Shown here: piece after piece, positions 14,374-22,994 of the stretch | Numbering within the stretch: the stretch's first letter is position 1 | How the letters are laid out: the number at the start of each line of letters is the position of its first letter | Assembly (NCBI RefSeq): GCF_000258425.1 | Contig: NC_017461.1 | Location: 1,208,949 to 1,272,948 of the forward strand | Origin: Fervidicoccus fontis Kam940 | GTDB lineage: Archaea; Thermoproteota; Thermoprotei_A; Sulfolobales; Fervidicoccaceae | Direction of reading: 5' to 3' | DNA length: 64,000 nucleotides | Made by a program: the position numbers and the translations under genes | The notes under the pieces: generated by a model | What the model was told of the DNA's origin: nothing | Databases searched by the model: none | What the model saw: only the letters and a program-made list of their open reading frames with translations

Positions 14374-15129
14374 TCACCCCTTTAGATAATCTTCAACTCT
14401 TTTGTTGAGCAGTTCAATAATCTCCTTTATTCTGGAATCGTTATTCCATCTAGATAAGAGCCCAGTAGTTTTTTTCTTGAGCTCTTCCAAACTGTTGCAG
14501 TTTCTCATAATTTCTGCGTAGTCCATAAGAAATTTATTTCCTAGCTTATATCCCAAATATCTCCTGCAGTCGAGCTTAAGACTTCTAAAAACGGAATAGC
14601 TTTTTAGCAGTCCTCCAAACTTGAGTTCGCTTTCAGTCGTTTTCCATTCCTTTTCTTCGGAATACTCTAGCTTTTTTATTTTTTGTTCAAGAACATCTAA
14701 TGCTACAAGCATCCCGTGAATTATTGCTGCAGGTCTCGGAGGGCATCCCGGTATGTAAACGTCAACCGGAACAACTTTATCCGCACCACCAAGCGTATCA
14801 TATGTATTATACCATATTCCTCCGCTTGATGCACAGGAACCACATGCAACAACAACGCATGGTTTTGGTGTAGATTCGTAGATGATCTTCATTGCTGGAT
14901 AGAACTGCCTTGTTATAGGACCAGTAATTAAGATAACATCAGCCTGCCTTGGGCTGTATACAACTTTTACGCCAAACCTTTCCACATCGTAGAGAGGAGT
15001 CAACGATGCTAATACTGAGATATCGCACCCATTGCATGAACCGCTATCAACTCGCAAGACAAAGACGCTTCTTGACAATAAATCGTATGCTCTCTTCTTA
15101 AGCTTCTTCCCCTCTTCTTCTAAAATCAT
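14374..15129 (-). CDS. Group 4 [NiFe] hydrogenase small subunit (HycG/HyfI, NuoB-like)
   Basis: A 251-residue NuoB-like protein holding the proximal 4Fe-4S cluster. Ligands are visible in SGSCNGCDISV, VVACGSCASSGG and YIPGCPPRP. The first 150 residues match the family; the remaining 100, charged and helical (KKLEYSEEKEWKTTE onward), form an extension longer than in E. coli HycG. It overlaps the ferredoxin gene by 4 bp and precedes the third antiporter-like subunit. It passes electrons from the ferredoxin subunit to the Ni-Fe site in the large subunit. Confidence 0.93.
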   Translation of the reverse strand: MILEEEGKKLKKRAYDLLSRSVFVLRVDSGSCNGCDISVLASLTPLYDVERFGVKVVYSPRQADVILITGPITRQFYPAMKIIYESTPKPCVVVACGSCASSGGIWYNTYDTLGGADKVVPVDVYIPGCPPRPAAIIHGMLVALDVLEQKIKKLEYSEEKEWKTTESELKFGGLLKSYSVFRSLKLDCRRYLGYKLGNKFLMDYAEIMRNCNSLEELKKKTTGLLSRWNNDSRIKEIIELLNKRVEDYLKG

Positions 15130-15665
15130 CTTCCTCCACCCTTTCCATAGGTTTTGATAATTTTCTCAATGAACCTTTTTCTTTTGCATTCGGAACATAA
15201 GCTCGCAAGCTCGCTTATAACTTCCGCCTTTGATTGTGGGAGAGATGAACGTAAAACATCGATGACGTATTTCACTTCTCTCTCAGTAACATTCATTGAT
15301 TTACCGCATGATGCACATTTTGCAACTTTTAGGTTTGCTACAACCTCAAGATCATCTTTTTTCTTCGATGCTAGCTCAAATTCTTCGTTCTGAATTATTG
15401 CTCCAACTGGGCAGACTTCTTCGCATCTACCACAAAAGATACATCTCCCGTAGAAAATCTTCCATTCCGCATGATTCTCTTTTCTAGTAAAAGTTATCGC
15501 ATCAGGCGGGCAAGCCAACGAACATGAGCCGCATCCTATACATAAATCGAAATTTAAGACCGGCTTTCCTCTATAATCTTCTTCAACCTTTTCAGGGACG
15601 AATGGATATTTTACTGTAGCAATTCCGTATTTAATGCCCTTTGTAATAGTTTTTAAATTGCTCAT
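15126..15665 (-). CDS. Hydrogenase ferredoxin-like subunit (HycF/HyfH, NuoI-like)
   Basis: A 179-residue protein with two 4Fe-4S motifs, CIGCGSCSLACPP and CIFCGRCEEVCPV (about residues 42-84), then two CxxC pairs (CASCGK and CSECKR) at the C terminus. E. coli HycF/HyfH also have the later pairs. It relays electrons within the peripheral arm. It overlaps the small subunit gene by 4 bp and follows the large subunit by 6 bp, a tight operon. Confidence 0.93.
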   Translation of the reverse strand: MSNLKTITKGIKYGIATVKYPFVPEKVEEDYRGKPVLNFDLCIGCGSCSLACPPDAITFTRKENHAEWKIFYGRCIFCGRCEEVCPVGAIIQNEEFELASKKKDDLEVVANLKVAKCASCGKSMNVTEREVKYVIDVLRSSLPQSKAEVISELASLCSECKRKRFIEKIIKTYGKGGGR

Positions 15666-15671
15666 GTATTG

Positions 15672-17363
15672 TCAGACCCCCTTTTTGCTTCTTTTGATTA
15701 TTTCCTCATATTCAACAACTTCAACCCTCTTCGTTCTAACATCAACAACTTCAACCCTTTCAGTACAACTGTAACAGGGATCTATGCTTGCAACGATAAG
15801 CGGAACATCAGCCAAAGTATAACCCCTTGACATATAAGGCACTGAAGGCCAGTTGCTGTATGTCGGCGCTCTAACTCTCCACCTGTAAATTTTGCTGTCT
15901 TCCCCTATAATTGCGAAGTGAACTACCTCCCCCCGAGGGGCTTCTACTGCTCCTATAGCAGGTCTGTAGGCTTCTACTTCTTTAACTTCTTCAAATATCG
16001 GTCCATTAGGCAATCTATCCAGAGCTTGTTCTATTATGCTTAAAGATTCAAATGTCTCTTCGTACCTCACTAAGAATCTTGCGAGTATATCTCCTTCAGT
16101 ATAAAGAGGTATCTTAAAGCTCAGCTCTCTGTAAGCAGCATACGGGTGATCTTTTCTAACATCTCTGTATAATCCAGATCCTCTTGCAACTGGACCAACA
16201 ACATTTAAGGTTCTTGCAACGTCCTTTGGTAGCACTCCGATGCCTTCCATCCTTTTTAAGAGGGTAGAAGTTTTAAGCACAGTCTCTCCGATATCTTTGA
16301 GCTCCACTTCTGTCTTCTTTAAAATCTCGAGAGATTTCTTCCTCCTCTCTTCAATAATGTCCCTTCTGACTCCTCCGACAACATTTATTCCATAAGTCTT
16401 TCTGGCCCCCGTAAGAACTTCTGCTAAGTTCATCAATCTTTCTCTAACTTTCCACAGTTGCATAAATCCCCAATCGAAAGCTGCCAGATGGCTTGCAAGT
16501 CCCAGCCACAGCAAATGGCTTGTTGCCCTCTCAATTTCTAGCATTATTGTCCTGATGTATTTGGCTCTTTCTGGTACATCTATTTTCATAGCTTCCTCTA
16601 TAGCCTGAACATAGGAAGTTGAATGGACGAAGCCGCAAATCCCACATATCCTCTCAGCTAAAAAAGGAACCTGATTATAAGTTAGCCTCGCCTCTCCAAG
16701 TTTTTCAACTCCTCTATGTGCATATGAAAACCTGTAATCAAGGTCAACAACGATCTCTCCATCAAGATATATTCTGAACTGACCTGGTTCATCTGCCATT
16801 ATGTGTATAGGTCCAGCTATATAAGTGGTTATTCCCTCCTCTTTTGGCCATTTATACTCTGCAGGTTTGACTTCACCAGGTCTTATGGTGTAGTCCATAT
16901 CCTTTCTCAGCGGGTATATGCCATCGGGCCAATCATCGGGCAATATCAGCTTTCTAGGATCGGGATGACCTTCAGGTATAACACCAAAGAGGTCTTTAGC
17001 TTCCCTTTCATACCAATTAGCTGCAGGCAATTCAGGTGTCACTGATTGGAAGCGAGGATTATTTCCTGGTATCATTGTATATACAATAATCCATGGCTTG
17101 GGGGAGGAGCTTTCTTCCTTCTCTTCAATAGAGAAAACATAATCAAGCCTGAAAGATCCATTTATTTTTCTCATATCGCTTACCGACATTGTGCTAAGAA
17201 ATCCCCCAAGCTCCCAGAAAATATAGCTACAGATCTTCAATAGCGCGTCTTTTCTTATTCCAACGAATACTTTGTCCGGATAGGTTCTTTCAATGCTTAT
17301 AATGTCACTCTTGAAATTGCTATCTAATTGTTTAATATAGTAAGAAATTCTTTCTTCTGTCAT
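15672..17363 (-). CDS. Group 4 [NiFe] hydrogenase large subunit fused to NuoC domain (HycE/HyfG)
   Basis: 563 residues. A NuoC-like 30-kDa domain (about 1-150, ANWYEREAKDLFGVIPEGH) is fused to a NuoD-like catalytic domain. Both nickel-binding pairs are intact: RICGICGFVHS and DPCYSCTERVEV, which marks a true hydrogenase and not complex I. A 27-residue tail after the last CxxC pair resembles the HycE peptide removed by HycI, and a HycI-like protease is encoded at 25481. ATG 17363 overlaps the preceding stop as ATGA and follows GAGGTG; an upstream in-frame start at 17486 would run into the previous gene. Confidence 0.95.
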   Translation of the reverse strand: MTEERISYYIKQLDSNFKSDIISIERTYPDKVFVGIRKDALLKICSYIFWELGGFLSTMSVSDMRKINGSFRLDYVFSIEEKEESSSPKPWIIVYTMIPGNNPRFQSVTPELPAANWYEREAKDLFGVIPEGHPDPRKLILPDDWPDGIYPLRKDMDYTIRPGEVKPAEYKWPKEEGITTYIAGPIHIMADEPGQFRIYLDGEIVVDLDYRFSYAHRGVEKLGEARLTYNQVPFLAERICGICGFVHSTSYVQAIEEAMKIDVPERAKYIRTIMLEIERATSHLLWLGLASHLAAFDWGFMQLWKVRERLMNLAEVLTGARKTYGINVVGGVRRDIIEERRKKSLEILKKTEVELKDIGETVLKTSTLLKRMEGIGVLPKDVARTLNVVGPVARGSGLYRDVRKDHPYAAYRELSFKIPLYTEGDILARFLVRYEETFESLSIIEQALDRLPNGPIFEEVKEVEAYRPAIGAVEAPRGEVVHFAIIGEDSKIYRWRVRAPTYSNWPSVPYMSRGYTLADVPLIVASIDPCYSCTERVEVVDVRTKRVEVVEYEEIIKRSKKGV

Positions 17364-18820
17364 AACAACACCTCTTTTGCTGCGTTTTCTAAGTACGACC
17401 AGATCAATCCTGGATAAATTCCTATGATTAGAGAAAGCGAAATTAGAAGCAAGATTGGAAGCCAAACCCAAACTCGGATCTTCCAATTACTTTCTGTAGA
17501 TGGCTTTCCAAATAACATGTTCGAGAACTTCCATACAAGTGCAGCAAATGCTATTACTAAAAGTGCAATCATCGTAATAATTCCTGCTAAATTGTTCTCC
17601 TCAGCTCCAGACATTACTACAAAGAGACCAGAATAAAATGTGCTGAATGGAGGACAAAGCACTATGCCCAGCATCCCCAGAAGTACTAATGTTCCAAGCA
17701 CTGGAGATGCTTTAATTATTCCTCTTATTCTGTTAATGTTTCTAGTATTGTAAATGTTCATTATAGCGCCTGAACTAAGAAATAGCGAGCCCTTTATCAA
17801 AGTGTGGCTTATAAGCTGAAACACTGCACCAATTATTCCTATATAGCTTCCAAAGCCTAGTCCGCATGCTATAATTCCCATTTGTTCTATACTTGAAAAA
17901 GCGAGAAGCCTCTTAACATCTCTTGCTGTAATCATGAGCATTGATGCAATAAACATCGATAGAAGTCCAATTATTAGGAATATATATCTAACAAAGCTAC
18001 CTAAACCAACAGCTACCATTATTCCATAATATCTCATCAATACGTACATGGAGCATTCTATTAATATTCCTGAAAACAGCGCAGAAACCGGAGCTGGAGC
18101 CTCAGAGTGTGCGTCTGGCAACCATGCATGAAGTGGAACTAGTCCAGCCTTTGTTCCAAATCCTACTAAAAGAAATATAAAGATCAGTTTTATCATTGAG
18201 ATGTAATTCGAGAATAGATTTGAACTATTGAGGATGCTGGAATACAGCCAAGGCTTCGTAAGTCCTGCCTGATATGATATTGAATAGAATAGAACCGTGC
18301 CATATAACGAGAATGAAAGTCCCACGGAACAAAGGATCAAATACTTCCAGGAGGCCTCTAAGCTTTCAGGCTTGTTATATATGCCTACTAAAAAAGTCGA
18401 GGCGATTGTAGTAGCTTCTATCGCTATCCACATAACAACTATATTGTTAGTTGTTACCACAAGCAGCATTGTAAATATAAATACGTTTAAAAGGGAATAG
18501 AAAAGCCTTTTTCTTTCTTTTGAAATTTCGCCAATCGTTATTTCATGTTCAATATAACCAATAGAGAATATGCTTGCAGCAAAATACAGAAGCGATAAAG
18601 CAAAAATCATTATAGCGCTGAGATAATCTACTGCGAATTCATCATCTGCAAATACTAGCGCACTACTTTTAACATTTTGTAGAATTAAAATTGATAACAT
18701 AGTTTCTATAATCGAGGAGGATAGTGTTGAAATTTCCTGCATCCTAAATTTTTCAATCAATGAAAGTATTGATGATGCTATAGGAACTATAAGGATCAAT
18801 AAAATGAGGGATATTTCCAT
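17360..18820 (-). CDS. Antiporter-like membrane subunit (HyfF/HyfD, NuoN/M-like)
   Basis: 486 residues with about 14 membrane spans. It contains the NuoM/N core FGTKAGLVPLHAWLPDAH followed by SEAPAPVSALFSG, and TARDVKRLLAFSSIEQMGI, whose Lys and Ser/His contexts are typical of proton-pumping subunits. Last residues overlap the large-subunit start by 4 bp. HyfF of E. coli, at the same place before HyfG, is the closest analogue by gene order; this is inference from synteny and length. Confidence 0.92.
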   Translation of the reverse strand: MEISLILLILIVPIASSILSLIEKFRMQEISTLSSSIIETMLSILILQNVKSSALVFADDEFAVDYLSAIMIFALSLLYFAASIFSIGYIEHEITIGEISKERKRLFYSLLNVFIFTMLLVVTTNNIVVMWIAIEATTIASTFLVGIYNKPESLEASWKYLILCSVGLSFSLYGTVLFYSISYQAGLTKPWLYSSILNSSNLFSNYISMIKLIFIFLLVGFGTKAGLVPLHAWLPDAHSEAPAPVSALFSGILIECSMYVLMRYYGIMVAVGLGSFVRYIFLIIGLLSMFIASMLMITARDVKRLLAFSSIEQMGIIACGLGFGSYIGIIGAVFQLISHTLIKGSLFLSSGAIMNIYNTRNINRIRGIIKASPVLGTLVLLGMLGIVLCPPFSTFYSGLFVVMSGAEENNLAGIITMIALLVIAFAALVWKFSNMLFGKPSTESNWKIRVWVWLPILLLISLSLIIGIYPGLIWSYLENAAKEVLL

Positions 18821-18824
18821 ACTT

Positions 18825-19472
18825 CTACCACCTCAAGTTCTTCAACTGAGTGACGTCGACTGTATTATTTACCTTCTTTATATGTACAGCTAGAATGCAA
18901 CAAACTGCAATCAGGAAGACTGCATCAGTAGTGCAACCAATTTCAATTGTCTCAGGGATTCCAGGTGCAAGCAGTGCAAGGGTTAAGTGAGATCCGTTCT
19001 CAAAATGACAGAGTCCCAAAATTTGCTTGAAGATACTTTTTTTGGTGACCATCTGCTTCAGACCTATTAGGAACAGTGAAATAGATACAGAAAGAGGAAT
19101 GTAGTCTTCTCCTATCATTCCCTTAAATTGCCCGCCTGTCCAAAAGCTGAAAACCAGCAAAATTGCATAGATTACCATAGTCAGCCACGATGGAATAGAA
19201 GTTTTTATATCCTTTCTTTCACCGCTCTTTTCAAGCGATTTGATAACAAGCCATGGTACAATTAAGGTTTTTGTTACGAAAGCCACTAATGCCCAAATGA
19301 GAAAGTATGAATCTCTTATAGACATCATAGCAAATATAAGTGTCAGTAAGAATGACTGAAGCCTATATATATTAGCAGCTCTTCTCAAATCTATAGTTTC
19401 AGAGATCCATATTGCAGTGAAAATCATTAAGGCGCTTAAACCATTTATGATTATCGCTATATTGCTTGTCAT
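18825..19472 (-). CDS. Hydrogenase-4 component E-like membrane subunit (HyfE)
   Basis: About 215 residues, six or seven hydrophobic spans, beginning MTSNIAIIINGLSALMIF. It matches HyfE (a NuoK-related subunit) in size, in the IDLRRAANIYRLQS turn after the second span and in position between the NuoH-like and HyfF-like genes. ATG 19472 lies a few bases after the previous stop and after GGAGGTTGTG; an in-frame ATG at 19487 precedes that site. It forms part of the membrane arm. Confidence 0.87.
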   Translation of the reverse strand: MTSNIAIIINGLSALMIFTAIWISETIDLRRAANIYRLQSFLLTLIFAMMSIRDSYFLIWALVAFVTKTLIVPWLVIKSLEKSGERKDIKTSIPSWLTMVIYAILLVFSFWTGGQFKGMIGEDYIPLSVSISLFLIGLKQMVTKKSIFKQILGLCHFENGSHLTLALLAPGIPETIEIGCTTDAVFLIAVCCILAVHIKKVNNTVDVTQLKNLRW

Positions 19473-19474
19473 TT

Positions 19475-20410
19475 TCACAACCTCCATATTGCTAACACTA
19501 GGGCAATAATGCTTAGGAAAATAGAAACTTCAAAATACTGGGGCATTTCAACGAATCTTATCCTGGCGTTGCTTACTGAAAGAGTCAGAAATATCATGTG
19601 TATGATGAAGATTTTTGCCATAAAAGAAAGAGTTCCAACTAGCAAACCTGCAAGAGAAAAAGTTGAAGATATGCCCCAAGGCACAAATAAAGATAGAAAC
19701 AGAGAAGGAATTACAACTCTCTTAAGCATTTGGTCCAATTTAAATAAAGCAAGAGTTTTTCCGCTGTATTCAACTGAAATACCTTCCTGTAATTCTTGTT
19801 CTGCTTCGGCCACATCGAACGGCTGAACTCCTGTCTCTAAGAGCAATGCTATAAATCCAGCTATAGCTGCTAAGTAAAAAGACGGATAACTGAGCAGCTG
19901 GAGGTTTGATTCAACATAATAGCTAATTTTTCCCAAATCAGTAGTACCTGTTGTGACAACCAGGCATAGAACCGGCAGTATTAATGCAACTTCTCCAAGG
20001 ATTCCTAAATATGTCTCTCTCCATGCACTTGGAATGCCGTAAGGAGAGCTAGCATCAAAGGCTGCAAGACTAAGAATGAACCTGAATATTATTAGAGAAT
20101 AAATAATCAGAATTATATCTCTTAGACTGAAACCTATGCTAGATATAATTGGGATCATTATTGAGAGCGTCAATAATACAGCTAGTGCTATTATTGGGGC
20201 CTTTTCAAATATCCATGAACTGCATTCTGGTTTTATCTCTTCCCTCTTTCTCCATAGTTTTACCAGATCTCTAAATGGTTGGCTTATTGGCGGTCCGATC
20301 CTTGAATGTAGCCTTGCTATCAGCTTTCTCCTAACACCTTCCAAGAACAATGACATGAAAAGTACGATAGTTATTTGCAATAAAGATACTATAATTATTT
20401 CCCACATCAA
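19475..20410 (-). CDS. NuoH-like membrane subunit (HycD/HyfC)
   Basis: 311 residues, about eight spans. The cytoplasmic loop ARLHSRIGPPISQPFRDLVK corresponds to the conserved loop of NuoH/HycD (RLHxRxGP). A second acidic loop, DVAEAEQELQEG, matches the NuoH region near the quinone-like site. It anchors the peripheral hydrogenase arm to the membrane. It overlaps the HyfB-like gene by 4 bp. Confidence 0.93.
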   Translation of the reverse strand: MMWEIIIVSLLQITIVLFMSLFLEGVRRKLIARLHSRIGPPISQPFRDLVKLWRKREEIKPECSSWIFEKAPIIALAVLLTLSIMIPIISSIGFSLRDIILIIYSLIIFRFILSLAAFDASSPYGIPSAWRETYLGILGEVALILPVLCLVVTTGTTDLGKISYYVESNLQLLSYPSFYLAAIAGFIALLLETGVQPFDVAEAEQELQEGISVEYSGKTLALFKLDQMLKRVVIPSLFLSLFVPWGISSTFSLAGLLVGTLSFMAKIFIIHMIFLTLSVSNARIRFVEMPQYFEVSIFLSIIALVLAIWRL

Positions 20411-22503
20411 GGTATCGACACCACTGCTATTGTTATTAAAACTATGAAGGTCAGAAGAATGTAAAGAATATATGTTATTACAGAACCAGATTGAATGTTT
20501 TTAGCTATATTTGCAAGCTTCTTAAAAGCAGAAGGGACTATTGTAACGAGCTTATCGATCGGATCATTATAAGCAGGAATCTTTAGGGTTACTTGAGCAT
20601 ATTTTTCTATTGGTGGGTTTATCAAAATCCTTACTGCAATTTTATAAGCTCCAAAAAATCCCCCCTCCCTTTCAACCTCTTCTCTTATTCCAAATATATT
20701 TGAGAGGTTCCTTCTTAAAGGTTGAACAAATGAGCTTGAGTGGACAGGAGGGATCGCTTCAGTACCGCTAACCCACGTCTTCCCTAGTCTCCAAATTCTT
20801 TTTCCTACTTTTGTGATCACAACTGTTGGTATAGAGACCATTATGAGAAGTGCTAGGGTATACATAGGAAAAGAGATAGACGTAGCTTCGTTCCACAAAG
20901 GAAATGACAATATTAGCGCTGAAGTATGAATAGCATTAGCATAGGAAAATGGAAGAGCTTGAATTGTAGGGATCTTGAGTAAATCTACTACTTGAGGCAC
21001 GAAGATGCCCATGGTTATACAGAATGCCGAAAGAGGTATTAAAGAGAGCTTAATAGCATAAGATTCCTTCGGTTTTTCTTTTAGTTCAAATTTTGAATAC
21101 CCCAGAAAACCAATACCAAAAGTTTTTATATATGCCATGACCGCAACTGCTCCCACTATAGCTATGACCAGAACAGACAATATCGAAATGATAGAAACAA
21201 CAAAACTTTGAGCGCTCCATGCAGAAAACATTAGGCTTTGGTAAAGTAACCATTCGCTTGCAAAGCACCCAAAAGGAGGAATAGCTGCAATGCACCATGA
21301 AGCGATGAAAAATGTCCATGTTGTCACTGGGAGATATTTACTAAGTCCTCCAAGTTGGTCTATGTTTCGAGTGTTAAATATGTTTGTAACCGTTCCAGTA
21401 CCTAAAAATAGTAAGGATTTAGCTAATGAGTGGTTAAGGGTCTGATAAAGAGTAGCAACCAAAGCTATTGTCGCGGCCGATGCAAGCCCGTAGGAACTAA
21501 AGAGTATAGTGAGCCCTATTCCAAGGATAATAATTCCCATATTTTCTATAGTAGAATAAGCGAGAAATCTTTTCAAATCGCTTTGAACGCTTGCAAGAAA
21601 AATTCCAGTAATCGCGGTTATCAGTCCCATAGCTACTGCAAAAGCTCCTATAGCGCTCATTCTTCCTATAGGAAGGAAGAACAGTGCAAATCTTATAATT
21701 CCATATATGGCCATTTTTTCCATAGCTCCGCTTAAAATTGCAACGGTATTGCTTGATGCTACCGTATATGCCTCTGGAAGCCACGCATGTAGAGGCACCA
21801 TTCCAGCTTTTATTCCGAAACCAAAAAACGCTAAAATAAAAGCCAACGAAGCTTCTATTTGGGGAAGATATGAAGAAAACCTCTGAAAGTAATCGAATGA
21901 GAGCGATCGAGAATTTATAAACAAAACAGCAAAGGATAACAACACTAGTAGTCCTCCTAAATGCGCAAAGATAAAGTACAGCATGCCTGCCCTTCTTGTG
22001 CTCCCATCTGTATGATTATAAACTATTAGAAAGTATGAAATGAGAGTCATCAGCTCCCAATAAAACATAAATGAGAGAACATCATTAGACAAAAGTAGCA
22101 TAATCATTGTTAAATCAAGCAAATTGATAAATGAGGAGAAGACTCTAATGTCATATTTTTTTGAAAAAATGCGATTGTAATCGATCGAGTATATTGATAC
22201 AAATATGTATACAAGCGATATGCATACTAGGAAAAACGATGAAAGAGGATCGATCTTTACAGAAAAGAACTTTTCCCCTTGAATAAAAATGCCTCCGGTT
22301 TCTATGCTAATGCCATTTATAAGTGAGTATATTGAGAAAGAAAGGAGAAGTATAGAAGACAAGATCGCTGGTACATAAGCTAAAAAAAGAACACATCTAT
22401 CTCTTTTTGAAGCAAATGGTAACAATGAGCCTAGAAATAGTAATAGCAGTGAAGAATAGAGTAAGTAAAAAACATCTGAACCTCCAAGGACAGATAGGCT
22501 CAT
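20407..22503 (-). CDS. Antiporter-like membrane subunit (HyfB/HycC, NuoL-like)
   Basis: 698 residues with roughly 16-18 spans. The core GFGIKAGMVPLHAWLPEAY and SDLKRFLAYSTIENMGII match the NuoL/HycC family. The extended C terminus (FGAYKIAVRILINPPIEKYAQ) is typical of HyfB/HycC, where a long lateral helix and final span follow. It starts after AGGAGGG and lies just downstream of the ferredoxin gene, as HyfB follows HyfA. Confidence 0.93.
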   Translation of the reverse strand: MSLSVLGGSDVFYLLYSSLLLLFLGSLLPFASKRDRCVLFLAYVPAILSSILLLSFSIYSLINGISIETGGIFIQGEKFFSVKIDPLSSFFLVCISLVYIFVSIYSIDYNRIFSKKYDIRVFSSFINLLDLTMIMLLLSNDVLSFMFYWELMTLISYFLIVYNHTDGSTRRAGMLYFIFAHLGGLLVLLSFAVLFINSRSLSFDYFQRFSSYLPQIEASLAFILAFFGFGIKAGMVPLHAWLPEAYTVASSNTVAILSGAMEKMAIYGIIRFALFFLPIGRMSAIGAFAVAMGLITAITGIFLASVQSDLKRFLAYSTIENMGIIILGIGLTILFSSYGLASAATIALVATLYQTLNHSLAKSLLFLGTGTVTNIFNTRNIDQLGGLSKYLPVTTWTFFIASWCIAAIPPFGCFASEWLLYQSLMFSAWSAQSFVVSIISILSVLVIAIVGAVAVMAYIKTFGIGFLGYSKFELKEKPKESYAIKLSLIPLSAFCITMGIFVPQVVDLLKIPTIQALPFSYANAIHTSALILSFPLWNEATSISFPMYTLALLIMVSIPTVVITKVGKRIWRLGKTWVSGTEAIPPVHSSSFVQPLRRNLSNIFGIREEVEREGGFFGAYKIAVRILINPPIEKYAQVTLKIPAYNDPIDKLVTIVPSAFKKLANIAKNIQSGSVITYILYILLTFIVLITIAVVSIP

Positions 22504-22517
22504 GTTTTTCCCTCCTT

Positions 22518-22994
22518 TTATTTTTTGGCTAAAGGCGCTGCTCTTTTTGTAACTGTGGCTTCACGCTTCTGCGCAGCTACATCTTCTATTTTTCTATACG
22601 TTATTGCATCTGCTGGGCATACGGTTGCACATGCGGGCTTGAGTCCAGCCTTTCTCCTGTCCATACATAAGTCACACTTAACAGCTACTTTTAATTCTGA
22701 GTAGAGCATCGGTATTCCGAATGGGCATGCAATTGTACACATGCCGCAACCTATACATTGCAATGAATCAACATAGACAGCACCATCTTCATCTCTTTTC
22801 ATTGCACCAACTGGACATATGTTTATACATTGTGCATCTTTGCAGTGCATGCAGGTTAATGGAACATTAACGAGGGAATCCTCGACCGTATATACAGTTA
22901 TGTTTGAAATTCCGTTATGGAGCGTCTCACATGCAACTTCACATGCTCTGCATCCAATGCATTTTTTAGGATCCATTATCAATAGAACTGTCAT
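22518..22994 (-). CDS. Polyferredoxin electron-transfer subunit (HyfA/HydN/CooF type)
   Basis: 158 residues with four 4Fe-4S motifs: CIGCRACEVAC, CMHCKDAQCINICPVGA, CIGCGMCTIACPFG and CDLCMDRRKAGLKPACATVCP. This is the HydN/HyfA/CooF class that joins a molybdopterin dehydrogenase to a hydrogenase. ATG 22994 overlaps the stop of the molybdopterin subunit gene by 4 bp and follows AGGTGA. A basic tail follows the last cluster. Confidence 0.95.
   Translation of the reverse strand: MTVLLIMDPKKCIGCRACEVACETLHNGISNITVYTVEDSLVNVPLTCMHCKDAQCINICPVGAMKRDEDGAVYVDSLQCIGCGMCTIACPFGIPMLYSELKVAVKCDLCMDRRKAGLKPACATVCPADAITYRKIEDVAAQKREATVTKRAAPLAKK

Noticed and set aside
21430-21784. Open frames opposite the HyfB-like gene on both strands
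   Set aside because: They overlap a gene with clear family motifs, have Ser/Tyr/Lys-rich compositions typical of antisense frames and no ribosome binding site.
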